A stretch of DNA of 64,000 bases from Mermis nigrescens (taxonomy: Eukaryota; Nematoda; Enoplea; Mermithida; Mermithidae). The position numbers and the translations under genes were made by a program. The notes below the pieces were generated by a model that saw nothing but the letters and a program-made list of their open reading frames with translations, was not told the DNA's origin and did no database searches. Positions 35,841-48,900 of the stretch are shown here, one piece after another (the first letter of the stretch is position 1; each line of letters opens with the position of its first letter). The DNA lies in assembly GCA_036768485.1 (NCBI GenBank), contig JAVLUZ010000512.1, positions 186,001 through 250,000 of the forward strand, read 5' to 3'.

Positions 35841-36622
35841 GATCAATTATGACCCTAATCAAGCTTGTATATTCTTTTAGATTACTGATAGAAACCGTAG
35901 AACTGTTAGCCGAAAATTTCTATAAGGCTTTTCATCTAATTCGCTTTAGAGATCTCTCCTGTTGACTTATGAGCGGCCCTTATTCTGCCTTGCTTTGTAT
36001 CCTCAGTCTTTAATTAAATATTCTGAATTTCAATAAAGACGAGGTCTTTTATTCGAAGCTTAGTGATACGTGCTTTACAATTTTCGGTCGAAATACGATA
36101 TTTGCATATCCTTCTACATTTACTGTTATGAGTGTAAAGTGATGCTTGCTGCGCACTTAAATAATTCCCCTATTCCAGCGTTCATCCTTTTGGCGAAAAA
36201 CACAAAATAAAGCTAAAACGCTGAAATTTTTGACCGAAAGGGTTTTCAGGGAAAAGTGCTTGCTTTTTTCATTTTTTGAGCTTCATTGGCTACGTACTTT
36301 TCCCGAACTTATACATGCTGTACCAGTATTCGTTAAAATTCGGTGACTTGTTTTTGTTTACCTGATTGGAGGGATCGGACGAGTCCTCGGCCTCGGTAAT
36401 CCTCGGTTTTTTTTGAGATCCCTCGGCCGACGGTCAGGTGAAAAATGGCCGAGGGACCGAGGGTTTTTTAATTTTGCATTTTTTGAGTGATACCGAAATA
36501 GCACAAATACAGCAAAAAACGCATGTGCTACAGAAGACCCATTGCCTAAAATGCTATGCCAAGTCAATGCTGTAATATGCGGGTTATAGACGGCAGAGAC
36601 AAGACGCGTATGCTGATTAAAG

Positions 36623-37996
36623 GATTGTGTCTCAACAGCCCCACCGTACCAACAGCCTCACTCAAAAATTCCAGCAGCCCCACCAATAATCCCACAACAG
36701 CCCCACCAATAATCCCAACAGCCCTACCAGTCCCAAGAGCCCCACCAATCCCAGCAGTTCCACGGTTCCAGCACAGTCCTACCGTTCCAACAGTCGCACT
36801 GTCCCAACCACACATAAGCGTGGGGGAAGAGGATGTTCAGAGTTTAGCCCCCCACCCCAACCCGAAATTCTGGAAATCCCCCAAATTATGGTAGACCCCC
36901 AGAATTCTCTTTTTAGCACATTTCTCGGTCACTTTACCCCACCAGACCCACAGAATTTGTTCGCTGCCAATGTTAGTTCCAACTGCCCCACTGTTATAAT
37001 CATAGATGCACAGCACGACCGGTCTGGAGAAGGAGTTTTGAGCCAAAAATGACCTCAAAACTAGTATGAATGTTAAAATAGCGTAAAAACTACGCGAATC
37101 CGCATTTTCTGGCTATTTTGAAGCAGATTAGCGTGAAAGTTTTGATTTTCATTTAATTTTAACACTTATCTTTCCTTTTTTCACTTCAACATTTTTCATT
37201 TTTTTCTGGCAGTCTAGACTAGGCCATAATGAGCAGGAATCTAATCTTGCAAGATGACTCGAATGAGGCAAAATCACGGATTGCGCAAAAATGCTGAAGC
37301 TTCAATTCTGGCGGGTCTACCAGTTTCTCAGGTAGAGTTATTCTGAAAATGTAAACCTGCACGCTCGTGTATGGTCTTGATGAAATATACGAGGTCGAAA
37401 AATAGTCAAAAAAGTATCTTGATCAGACGGAGCCCGTATGAGTTCTATGTTTCAAAAGTACATTCGCCAAACGCATTTCTCGTAAAATAGCGATTGCAGT
37501 AATGGTGGGGCTGCTGGGATTACTGGTGGGGCTGTTGGGACGGTGGGGCGCTTGGGAAGGTAGGGCTGTTGGAACGGTGGGGCTGTTGGGATTGGTGGGG
37601 CTGTTAGGATTGGTGGGGCTGTTGGGATTGGTGGGGCTGTTGGGATTGGTGGGGCTGTTTGGATTAGTGGGGCTATTGGGATTGGTGGGGCTGTTGGGAT
37701 TGGTGGGGCTGTTGGGATTGGTGGGGCTGTTGGGATCGGTGGGGCTGTTGGGATTGGTGGGGCTGTTGGGATTGGTGGGGCTGTTGGGATTGGTGGGGCT
37801 GTTGGGATTGGTGGGGCTGTTGGGATTGGTGGGGCTGTTGGGATTGGTGGGGCTGTTGGGATTGGTGGGGCTGTTGGGATTGGTGGGGCTGTTGGGATTG
37901 GTGGGGCTGTTGGGATTGGTGGGGCTGTTGGGATTATTGGTGGGGCTGTTGGGACGGTGGGGTTGTTGGGACTGATGGGGCTGTTGAGACATCACC
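36623..37996. mobile_element. Element V, nested in D, with inverted terminal minisatellites
   Basis: The left end GATTGTGTCTCAACAGCCCC and the right end (inward GGTGATGTCTCAACAGCCCC) are inverted. The 8-bp repeat GATTAAAG is exact on both sides (36615-36622 and 37997-38004). Degenerate CAGCCCCACCAATAATCCCA units fill the left end, and a clean 18-bp array fills the right end in the opposite orientation. A Q-type fragment (36830-36970) and a G-family fragment (37000-37110) lie between. Confidence 0.8.
37502..37985. repeat. 18-bp minisatellite GGGGCTGTTGGGATTGGT
   Basis: About two dozen nearly identical 18-bp units lie in the right end of V. The length is a multiple of three, so all frames stay open and produce (NPNSPT)n and Gly/Leu-rich pseudo-proteins; these are not genes. 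Confidence 0.95.
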
Positions 37997-38978
37997 GATT
38001 AAAGTAGGTACATTATGTGGGCGTTTACCGTGTCCATGCATGCAAAACCTACTTAATGCATAAGCCAAAGTTGGGCATGGGTAGAAAATTCAAACGTTTT
38101 TCGCGATCGCGTTTTCGTTCCTTTTTGTGAGCTGCTTGGTGTATTATGCACATCGCATTCCGCTTCTCTTGCTCAGTGGAGCAGCCGAAAGTATGAGCAT
38201 CTTTATAGAGAATTTAGCTCAGACAAAAACAAGACGGATTCTGCATTATGAACTCGATTAGCAATTTGTCACTAGCGTGCCTGTCATTTGCATACCTACC
38301 TTTGAATAAAATTTGAATAATAGCTTGTTAGCTTTGAACTATATTACACTAATCAATCCTATTGCTACTGTACCCACATCACATGGAGCATTTATGTCCT
38401 ATATTGTTTGTACTCATATACTCATTATATCTATAACAAATCCTCGGCCCCTCGGTCCTCGGCCTCGGCCGAGGCGAGGATTTCAAAGTGCCTCGGCCGA
38501 GGAAGAAAAAGACCCTCGTCCGATCCCTAGCTGATTGTGATGTACTAAATAGCGCTGAGAATATTGTTAAGGATACTTCAAATTTTATTTTAGCATTAGG
38601 TAAAAATTATTTATGGCGTAATTTCGTTTATATTAAGGTCCTAATTCGTTTGTGTAGAAATCTGTTTTCCGCTTGAATATTAATTTCGTGCTAATTTATA
38701 AATTTCCTTTACAATTCAATGAATGACTGTATGACTCGAGGCTCACGAAAGTGTTTTAATCATGTCGAACTTCTGAATAACAGATGTAATCCGAAATTTA
38801 GTTATGTGCTTCGTAGATTGTTTTCAATGAAATCAGTCTTCAGGTGTTTCATCCATGCTGCTAAGTCAAAAAAATCGTATAGGACTGAAAAAAGAAAAGA
38901 TAATTGAATATGACTAGACATGTAGGTAGGTACAAAAAGAGGATTCGGAATAATTCACCCTGTCAGATTAGTCGCCAC

Positions 38979-39257
38979 CATGGGTGCACAGCATGGCCGA
39001 TCTAGGGGGGGTCAGCCGGTTTGGGGGGTCAAGGATTAAGCTTTTCTGGTTGAAAATGAGCTTAAAAACTAATATAAGCGCTAAAATAGTGTTAACACTA
39101 CGTCATTACATAGCTTCTGGTCTATTTAAGGCACTTTGAAAAAAAATTGATTTTTCATTTATTTTTGGCTTTCATTTTGCCTTATTTTCACGAAAAGTTT
39201 TTCCATTTTTCCATTCTTAAGGGTCAGGGGACCTACAAACTCCTACGTGCATGTCTG
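38979..39257. mobile_element. G-family element, uninterrupted copy
   Basis: It starts CATGGGTGCACAGCATGG and ends CGTGCATGTCTG, flanked by GTCGCCAC and GTCGTCAC (7 of 8). It serves as the reference for the interrupted copies at 26377 and 61112. Non-coding. Confidence 0.78.
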
Positions 39258-40716
39258 GTCGTCACTCGTCCCCATACCATCGCCCCATTGTTGAGATTAT
39301 TATCCCTCAATTTTTGGCAAAAACTGCGTTTTAGGTAATTTTTACATGTTTTTTGTCAGTCTAGACCAGAACTTGAAGGCCATTAACCTCCCTCAGATGG
39401 CTGACTACCCTAAACTTTGTGTCGTTACAATAAATTATTTTGAGATGGATGCTTGCAAGTTTAGATTTTGACTGATCATTTCGAGCAGCGTGATTGTCTT
39501 TTTCGCGAAAAAACTTTGATTAAATGCAGCAGTCGACTTATAGAACGACGGAATTCAATGTTGATGCGCCTGTTTTTGTACCCAGTTTAAATTTTATTTC
39601 GCAATTTTCACCTGGATCAAATAGCGTCAGTCAGTCAGTTCAGATTGGTAATTCGTGATATTTATTTCATACATCAGCAATTTATTTTGACGATATTTTT
39701 AAAGCGGAAAATTTGAAAAAAAACGTTTTTTAAAAATTTTATTCCTAATTATTCTTTGCTGTCATGCAATCACGATCCTGATATTTTCATTTTGTCTTTT
39801 CTAACAAATGCTCCTTAGTTTACGTTCTGTGTATATTTTTAATAATTTGAGACTAGTTTTCTAAAAAGGGCGCGCGGCTACATAATTTTTGCTCTAATTA
39901 TATCGATTCTCGATCACTATATGTGCTTGAGCGGGCACGATTTCATTGCATAAAAGATTTTTGGACCTTTTCAGGAATTTTACCATTACCGATTTTTGTC
40001 TAGATGTATATACATGACCGAGTTGCCAAAAAATGCGGAGCTTCTGCTCGTTACGAAAAATAGCCGATTGAAAGTTGTAGACGTTCATGCGTACTTGACG
40101 AAAATTCTGAAAACAACGCGGTTTAAGAGAAACGCGGCGGTGGTGAAATTTCTAAAAGGGTCCACATTTTTTCTTATCACTGCTATTTTGATAACGCTGT
40201 AGTTAGTAATGTAGACAGTATCAAATTATTCAGAGACAATCTAATCGCTTGAAATTCGGCATACTTTAATGTTATTTTTTATTTGCAACGGGCGTTTAAT
40301 CACTGTTTTCACAGCCTCATTTTTCACTAAGATTTGCAAACGTCACTTTCTTTTTTTTGATGATAAAAATTTTTACCTTTTTGTAATTACTAGATAAGTA
40401 TTATTGAAGTTTTCTCAGCTTTTAAGTCAAAGTTGGATGTGTCGTCGAATTTTTTGGTGTTTGTGAAGAGAGCTGAGCAATGGCTTTTCATATTTTAAAC
40501 GTGTATACTCGCCAGAAAAAGTAACAGTTGATAGGTACCTAACGAAACCAATTATTTTAGTTGAGCGAATTTAGCGTTGTCGTAGATTGAAGGTAAATCA
40601 TTTTGACTGATTAAAATTTTTATTCAAAAGAGTTTCTGTTTTTCTATCCCAAATATTTCAAAGCATACTTAAAAAACAATAAATTTACAAATTTTATCCT
40701 TACCCTAACATTTCAG
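39258..40716. other. Mostly unassigned; one possible exon
   Basis: Unstructured apart from a J-like scrap (39340-39430). At 39993-40150 the + strand reads MTELPKNAELLLVTKNSRLK and onward, with gene-like codons and an upstream CTAG acceptor, but no donor in a phase that fits 40717. It may be an exon of an unrecognised gene. Confidence 0.3.
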
Positions 40717-40824
40717 GGGACGAGGTATTGAATAAACTGGTCGCTGATGGCCGAATATTTTGTACGCATTTTGAACAATTTTGGACTGGTGACGTGCGTC
40801 ATGTTGGAATGCAAACAACCTACG
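40717..40824 (+). CDS. Putative exon of unrecognised identity
   Basis: Between a good acceptor (TTTCAG) and donor (GTATGC), a 35-codon open stretch begins DEVLNKLVADGRIFCTHF and ends at QTTY. Entry phase and exit phase are both 1. The exit phase fits the exon at 42214. I do not recognise the family. It could be an upstream exon of the SECIS-binding protein gene that follows, or a different gene. Confidence 0.4.
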
Positions 40825-41094
40825 GTATGCTCATGACGAACTCATATTTGGTTTAATGTAATGAGACGAATATTCGTTATTGAAACTTCTTTTCTCTTAT
40901 TTGTCGCAATAGCGTCGGGATCAGCCTTACGAATTGAAGCAATTTACAAATTTAAGAAGTCCTGGCTAGCCAAATCTTTTTCGCTATTCATTCAGTATGC
41001 TTATGATATCTGTTTAGTTCATGTGGATGATTAATGGTGTACAGTACGAGGATGCGTCATAAATGATTATAATACGTGTAGAGCGTAAAAATTT

Positions 41095-41470
41095 TTTCGG
41101 GGGGGGGTTAGGCCCAAGAAAATTTAAAAGTGCTTTTTTGGTCAAACAAACGACTGTTTTTGACGTTTTGGACAATGCTAATTTTTTCTAGAACATAATG
41201 GCATAAAAAGTCTCGAAAGGAATTTGAAAAAATTGAGTATACAATTGAATAAAATATGATCAAAAAATGGGTGTATGGCGCAAGCGCCGAAAATTTGAGA
41301 CTTGTGGGCCAAAAATGAGCTGAAAACGCTTTAAAAATGCACACTTTTTACAATTTTTACGGAAAATTGACAACTCTGGGGGGGTTTCGCAGTCATTTTG
41401 TGGGGAGTCAGTAGTCATTCTGGGGGTGGGTTAAAAAACCACCTCGAGACCCTTCTTCGAGAACATACAC
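41095..41470 (-). repeat. H-family element, inverted and diverged
   Basis: Read on the minus strand, it keeps the H order: G-rich left part, GGCGCTTGCGCCATAC, GAAAAAATTAGCATTGTCC, and AAAAGCACTTTTAAATTTTC. The termini are eroded. Confidence 0.5.
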
Positions 41471-42213
41471 ATGTGATGTTTAACGTAATATTGATTTTTC
41501 ACCTCTCCCCTACTTTTCATAAGTAATTTCATTATTCTTACTCCTGTTTTATGCCCACTGTGCAGTTATAAGATTAAAGAGTCATCTTATTCACCGAAGA
41601 ACTAAACATTTCCTGTTCCTCGTCGTGGTAACCTACTTATAATTCTAATCAATACCTATTAATTTAAAAGAGTACGACTCAGCCATCGTGACCTAAGAAG
41701 ATTGACAGGCGAAAAAATTCAAAACGATTCAGATTTTCCGGCTAATTGACTTTCAAATATCATAATGAGAAAATCCGAAAAAAATCTAAAACATTTGATT
41801 TTTTTGGGAAACGTAGGGAATAAATTTCACATATTTTATGTAATCCCGAATATTTTAAGATTTATAAGGTCACCTATTCTGTCTGGTACCTTTGAAAAAA
41901 TCTTGCCTACTCCCCTGGTGCATGCGATACGTATTTATTCATCTCTCGCTCAATCCCTGTACGATTTTGCCATCCTGCCCTATTCAATCTTCTGTTGTTA
42001 ATTGCTCTTTTTCAATTATCAAGGAAAAATCTAGAAAGAAGCTCCTTATTTACATTTTAAACAATTTTTTAATTCGTTTTTCCGAAAAAATTGATTAGCT
42101 CTGAAGAAATTATTGCACGGAGCGCATTCTTCATTTTTTGCTTAATCAGAACGCTCGACTTCTTTTTTTAAAAATATTTAAGTGGATTTCATCAGATTAA
42201 GTTGTCTTTATAG

Positions 42214-42278
42214 TTTTGTGTCCAACTTTGGCCGACATTATCGCTGAAGAAGAATGTATCAGAGGCATTAAGAGCTTA
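42214..42278 (+). CDS. Putative exon, in phase with SECISBP2 exon at 42941
   Basis: The TATAG acceptor and GTAAGTG donor bound 65 bp reading LCPTLADIIAEEECIRGIKS. Entry phase 1 matches 40717-40824 and exit phase 0 matches 42941. The acidic, helical sequence fits the poorly conserved region upstream of the SBP2 core but is not diagnostic. Confidence 0.45.
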
Positions 42279-42297
42279 GTAAGTGAAGTCTTGCTCA

Positions 42298-42520
42298 CAT
42301 ACGTGTAAGTACTCGAAATTTTGTGTGGGGTTCCCTGTCCCGGTCATTTTTGAATGATCTTTAATTTTTGGTCAAAAACGGCCAAAAAACACCTAAAAAC
42401 GGTCAAAAAACATAATTTTTTCTGAAAATTGGGGGTGGGTTAAAAAATGTTGTGACTTTGGGGGATGGGGGACGATCGACCTCAAATGGGAGATTTTCCA
42501 TCTTCTTTGTTACATGTCAG
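42298..42520. mobile_element. J-family hAT-like MITE
   Basis: It starts CATACGTGTAAGTACTCG and ends TTACATGTCAG, flanked by CTTGCTCA and CTCGCTTA (6 of 8). It lies 19 bp downstream of the putative exon at 42214. Contains GGCCAAAAAACACCTAAAAA. Confidence 0.6.
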
Positions 42521-42637
42521 CTCGCTTATACATTTTATTTTTTGACACGTCCATACATGTCAGACATTGAATGCCGAGTTTTGCATAAATTGACATTTTT
42601 GAAGTCATGTAAATGAATTAAAGCGCTTTTTTCTGAT

Positions 42638-42775
<138 letters not shown>

Positions 42776-42940
42776 ACATTGACGATTTGCGTGATTTTTT
42801 AAAAGACTATTATTTTTAATATGTTTATCATTTGTATTTATTTATCTTATGCATGTTTTTGCAGTGGTAAAGTCGTCTCTTATCGATCCATGCAAAATAA
42901 TTGACTAATGCATTTTTGTTATATTTCACATAGTTTTCAG

Positions 42941-45900
42941 GCTATATCAAAGGCGTCCTGCAAGTCGCATTTGAAGCCACTTGACCCCACTTCGAGACGC
43001 CTTGAAAAAAGCGAGGATAGATCTCCTAGATCTATCACTTTATCGGACTTTTTGATAAACGTAATTATCGTATTTACTATTACGAACTAGAATCGAGAAA
43101 AACTTTAAAATCGATTAGTTTATTCTTTTACTTTAAACTGCAGTATCGCAAACGCCAAAAAATATTGTTTTTGACGCATACCCATATTTTTTAGACCGAA
43201 AAGGCTTTTAAAAAAATATTTTTGGTTTAGCCCCTCAGAATTCACATCTATTTTTTTGTCTTTGAATGATTTCAATCACGTTTTTTTGTATTCGGTGAAG
43301 TTTTTTGGATTTTAAAAAAAACTTTTTGGGACCGTCTTTGTACATGTAAATGCGAAGATTTTTAGGAAAACAAAAATCATTAAATGGGTTTAAATTGCAG
43401 AAAATGTTTGGCGCATCGCGCCAAAACTGGTAATTGTCTGTTCTACTTATTTAATGTTATAATTGCAGGAATCACATTTAGGAAAGTAAAACAGTGAAAT
43501 TTTTCGTCGCTTCGCGTAATATTGATAAATGTCGGTATTTTTCATCTTCAGAAACCCTAAAATTGGCTAAACTACCCTGCGAAAGATAAAAAATTCAGTT
43601 TTACCATAGAGAATGTGCTAATGTACTATATTATGCTGCAAAATTTATATGTTTAAAATGAATAAAGACTTTTAGAACAATCTTTTTACTTACCTATGCA
43701 AAGGGACCTCTCACAAAAAACAATGACCTCGTAACTTAAATAAATTTCATTCTAAACAGGTTTTACAATTTGTATTGAAAACTTTGGTATGTAGTTTGCT
43801 GACTTAGTAACTGATCATAACTTTTCTGGCATTAACAGATCTTACAATCTCTAATTTTCAGCCGAAAAGCTTAATTTATAGCTGCGTAATAATTGAAGAT
43901 CTGTCTTTTTTATCATGAAGATGTGAAATTTTTTTAAAATTTAAAACCTTGAAAATGGTTGCCCATGACAGTTTACCTGCATATATAGTTCAATTCAAAA
44001 TTTCAGGGATAGATAAAGGCTGATTTAAGCTTTAGCTCCCCTAGATGGGCCCTTCTCTTGTTTGCACATAGAATGCATTTGTCAGTAGTATGACCATTTA
44101 TGTAAAAGCGCGAAATGTGGGTCTCCCACCCAAATTTGGTTGTCCTCAAATTTCCCTAAATCCAGAAAAGTTTTGACCTCCAATTTTTGGAAAAAATTTA
44201 ATTTTTTGGCCTTTTTAGGTGTTTTTTGGCAGTTTTTGGCCAAAAATTGAAGGTCATTTAACCCCTTCCCCCTTTCCCCTAAAAATGGCCGGGGATCTCT
44301 AACCAAAAATTTCGACCCGTTACAAATATGACTACGACTGCACTACTTGCGTTCCAGGCGAAAAAAGGACAGACAATTAAATCAACCCTACCAAGTTCGA
44401 CGGCAAACAAACGGCCGCAAGTAAGAAGAATTCGAACTACAAAATACAATTGTTCGTTTTTTTATTGCCTTATTTCGTTGTTACATACATATGACGCGTC
44501 TTAAAATAAAAATACACGTTTAGAATTATGTATCTTCGTTCTTATCTAGATACATTGTGCGAAGCCAGTCATATAAATAAGTTAATTTACTTGATCTGAT
44601 TAAGTTTACCTCAATTTAAATCTACATACACGTAGGTGTCTGTCTGTTGCTCATTTATTTAAATTTATATAGCACACCGCATGACATTCGTGCAAGTTTT
44701 TTTGAAAAAAAATTTAATCATGTGGACAGCTGTTTCAAAGCGGTATCGCTTCCTATCGCGTTTCGAAGATGATGGTGATTGGCCCTTTATTTTTGGCCGA
44801 AAACGGCGAAAAGAACACAAAAATGCGCAATTTAGTTTGACACGCATGTTTTTGCTCAGAAGCGGGAAAGAATTGAAAAATCTGAGCGCTTTGTGAATTG
44901 GGACGGTCATCTTATTTTGCACGTATGCATCTAGTATATAAAACAGGCTTGTTTTACCTAACTTGTCATTCGTATGAACAAATTTTCGAGTTGTTATTAC
45001 TTTAACAGCGTATTTGGTTGGGTTTATTACTCGGCCGAAATTTCTATTCAAGATTAGATGTATATATTCGCTTATTTCGTATTCATCCCTGGCTTAAGTT
45101 GCTTTTTTTAACAGCAAGTCAGCTCAGGCGATAAAACTGTGTGTGGAAATGCCTTGGACTCGTCAAGGCCTACTTTTCATAAAGGAAAGTGCAGGGAGAA
45201 GAACAATAAGCCAACAAAGCTCAAAAAGGTAAAGGGGCGAGGCGACTTTTTTGATCAGCACATGTGAGCATGGGAGTTGGGGTTTAGACCCCAGAATGCT
45301 AATGCCCTCGCAGATTACGGCAGATCCCCAGAACTGAATTTTTGACATATCTTTCGCGAGTTTTGCCCAACCAGACTCCCACCCAATTTGGTTGCTGCCC
45401 ATGTAGTGCCTAATACTAATAAAAAATCAAGAATTATTTGTTTTTCTTATTCGCTCGAGATCAAAGCATATGCAGGGGGCAGTTGAAAGATGTTCACGCG
45501 TCTCAAAGCATTAAAATTTAGCCCTCCTTAATCGAAATTTCAGCATAAAAGAAAGTATGAAAATTTCTTTAATTTTTGCCTTCTGTCTGTCTGAAAATCT
45601 TCAACTTTTGGCTCTTCGTTGTATTTTTTGTTCTTAGCTTTTAAGTTTGTCAAGTTTGTGAAGAAATAAATCGTAGTGTTATTCTTTTTGTCGCTTCTAA
45701 ATACTGATGCATATTTTTATTATTACGCTCCATTAACATTTTTATTGTAAAACGTAATTGGCATTGAAAGAAACACTAAAAAACAATCTTCCTGGTGCGC
45801 AGCTGTGTTCTTATCTATATAATAAGAATTTTTTTGAAAGTATTCATTTTTTGAGTAAAGTCTAAATTAATTTTTTGATGATCAATAAATAAATAAAAGC

Positions 45901-48900
45901 ATTTGTTTTGTATAAAAATTGATTGTCTTGCAATATATAAAAACTTGAACAATTTAGGCGTCTGCTGAGGTAAAATTAGTGTACCGAGAAACGGTGTTAA
46001 GCATTCCAAAATGAGGTCGGCTTGGGGTCATTTAAAAATTAACGACTACTAAGAATTAATTTTTAAAAAAATTAAAATCATATGTTCTATTTATTCTATC
46101 CTATCTTCAGATAGGGAGCATAGAAATAGCACATTGGAGATTGGGGCTAAAATTTATATGCATTTTGGAAAACGTAAAAAATTTATTTGTGTGAAGAAGA
46201 AATAAATCGTAATGTTAAAACGTAAAAAAGTTATTTGAGTAAAGTATGAGTAGCTCATTAATAAAATTAGTTCATATTTAACGCTACAGTATGTAAACTT
46301 CTCGCTATGAAATTTGTACACTTAAACTGTCCTTATGTTTTGCTAAAGATCGCTTTGCCTATATTATACCTTGAGCTGTAACGGGGCCGCCTTTTTCACC
46401 GGGATCCGGGCCAGAGCCTATACACATACAATACAATTTGGTCATATGACATCCCATGCTGGGATTTGTTACTTAATATGTATAGGTTCCCAGATCTCAT
46501 TCGTGACATATATCGCAATAGCAGTGATAAAAAATAATAACGAAAAAGAATTATAAAGATAATCATGTAAGAATAAATAAAAATAAATAAAAATAATTTT
46601 AATTACTACGCATATTACATACCTTTACTCAGATTAATGTTGATATTCAATTGGAAAAATTTATCTGTCTCATGGTGCATACTTGCAACTTGTTTATAAT
46701 TCTATTGTTAATTTCTCTACTTAGTTTTTTGCTTTCGTTCTAAGCAGGTGAATGAATACCCTCGATGTTAAACCGACGAAATTAATTTTATGAGGTATTT
46801 TGTGAAAACAATTCAGTTTTCAACTACGATCTTATGCTGCAATATAAAGTAAATTCCCCCTCACTTACTACAACTGCAGCAAGCAGTCGTGCGCGTGGAG
46901 GTGTGGGGGCATGAAAATATTTCCTGGAGAAGACATGGTAAGATTAATGCCAGAAACGGACAAAAGTTAAAGTTTCTTTATAAAAATGATAGAAATCGAC
47001 CAGAACCTTGGAATTAATGTAGTTTGCGCTTTTTAAACATTTCTGTTTATCGTTAAAATCATTTTAGCACGAAAAGTCTCGGACCCTAGACCGTAAATGC
47101 TATGCAAATGCAACTGTGATTGTTAATTATATTCGACACCAATCAACAATGATTGTTGTTAGGTGCAAATTCGTTGGCTTCCATTGATTGAAAAAAGTAT
47201 CAGTTTCATCAGTTTTATTGTCTCGAAAGAATTCAATGTATTAAGTCGTTGACATCTGTAACGAAATAAAAGTGTGACTGGTGGAACTGCATCTGTTTCA
47301 ATCATTTTCACTATCCATCAATGCAAGAATTTGCACCTAGCAACAGTAATTTTTTTGTTCAAGGTCCGTTTGTACATGTACAAAGATGGTCCCTAAAAGT
47401 CTTTGTACATTTTGTACACACAAATTTTTGGGTATTATAATATGGTACAGTAGCGATTTTAGTGTGGCAAAAACAGAGTTGTTCGACCTTTGGTAGTGTA
47501 TTTTAGCTAATTTCTGGGTTTCTGAGGGCAGAAATCACTAATAATCGTCTCAAAGCCGGAAAATTTGACATTTTTCCTTTCAAAATGCAATTTCTGACAT
47601 TATAAAGATATGTAGAACACACAATTACTCATTTCGGCGCGAAGCGCCGAAAATTTTGCGAATTTCAAACCTTTTTTGCAGTTTTTATCTTCACAAAAAT
47701 CTTTGTACATGTACAAAGACGGTCCCCAAAAGTCTTTGTACATCAGGAAAAATCTTTGCCGAATACAAAAAACTGCCTAGCAACAACATTAAAATTTTCA
47801 GGCCCTGGTGCCGGGGCCACCCTGCCACGATACAGCACTAGTTATAACATATGTGAATGGGGTATATGTTGTAAGATTGCGAGGCAAAGTACGACGTTCT
47901 GTATTACGACATAAATCTTAAAATCCCTGAGGATTGAGAAGTGTTTAAATTTCGTGATCTGAACGGTACTCGTATATTGATTTTGATGTATTTTTTCAAA
48001 GATTATTCTAGAAGAAAAAGCTGCTCAAGCAAGTAGTGACAACGGAGCTATTGTTTCATTATTGACTGAAGGTTAGCCTCTTTGTTCATTCGCCTAATTT
48101 AATTAATAATCATTCTGATTTAATGCATTGTCCTATTTTTGAACCAAAATATGATTAATTACCCACAACTATTAGGAAAGCGTATTAAGTACGTTACTTT
48201 CCAGTTGAAAAGTGTGCAGCGTTGTTGGTTTTTTCAAGAAATTAAAACTGGCTAAAAAAGCAATTAGAATTTTTCATCTATTAATACATACTTATTTGAG
48301 ATAGTCCACGAGTATATAGCCTATAAAGAACCTTTTTCGTCCTTAATTCAGTTTACTGTTTTTATTATCATGCTGTAGCCATTGAACTGACTGTAACTTT
48401 TATACATGGGTACGCTCAGGTTTTTCAGGGTCAAATGACTTCCTTGGAACTTGCAGGGTTGGTCATGACTATAGACGCAGAGCATGGTCGATCTGGGGAA
48501 CGAAATGAAATAAATTTGAGGTCTTTTTGGATTAATATGACCTAAAAGCTGGTATAAATGCAAAAATATCGTTGAAACTAAGTTGTTTCACATTCTCTGA
48601 TCAATTTCAAGCATTTTTGAATAAAATTTTCAATTTTCATTCGTTTTCTCTTGATTTTGCCTTATTTTTCCACGAAATTTTCAAAACTCTTGCGGGGTTG
48701 GTCCTGTTTCCCCTGCGAAGTCACGCGGTTGCTCAGCTGTCAGGGTCGAGTCGTTTGATCCTGTATTGATTCTATGTGCATGTATGGCAATTTTTCCATG
48801 TTCTTTTTGCATTTTTAGCTTATTTATTTCGTATGACTTGTTTAAATTGTTTTCAAGCAGATCTTTCACAAATTTAGGCACGCCTGAGCCATCAACGTTC

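Larger units (their letters stand above)
36369..38529. mobile_element. hAT-like element D with CCTCGGCC arrays
   Basis: The left end GAGGGATCGGACGAG and the right end (inward TAGGGATCGGACGAG) are inverted, flanked by CCTGATTG and GCTGATTG (7 of 8). CCTCGGCC-type words are concentrated within 120 bp of each end in opposite orientation (36388-36465 and 38440-38515). The 2.16-kb interval carries element V and no recognisable transposase. Confidence 0.8.

Noticed and set aside
37423..37995. 190- and 157-codon frames of (NPNSPT)n and Gly/Leu repeats
   Set aside because: Both arise from an 18-bp minisatellite whose unit length is divisible by three; both strands stay open for that reason alone.
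44665..45051. 128-codon minus-strand frame and an overlapping plus-strand frame
   Set aside because: No recognisable family, overlapping frames on both strands and location in a SECISBP2 intron suggest chance.
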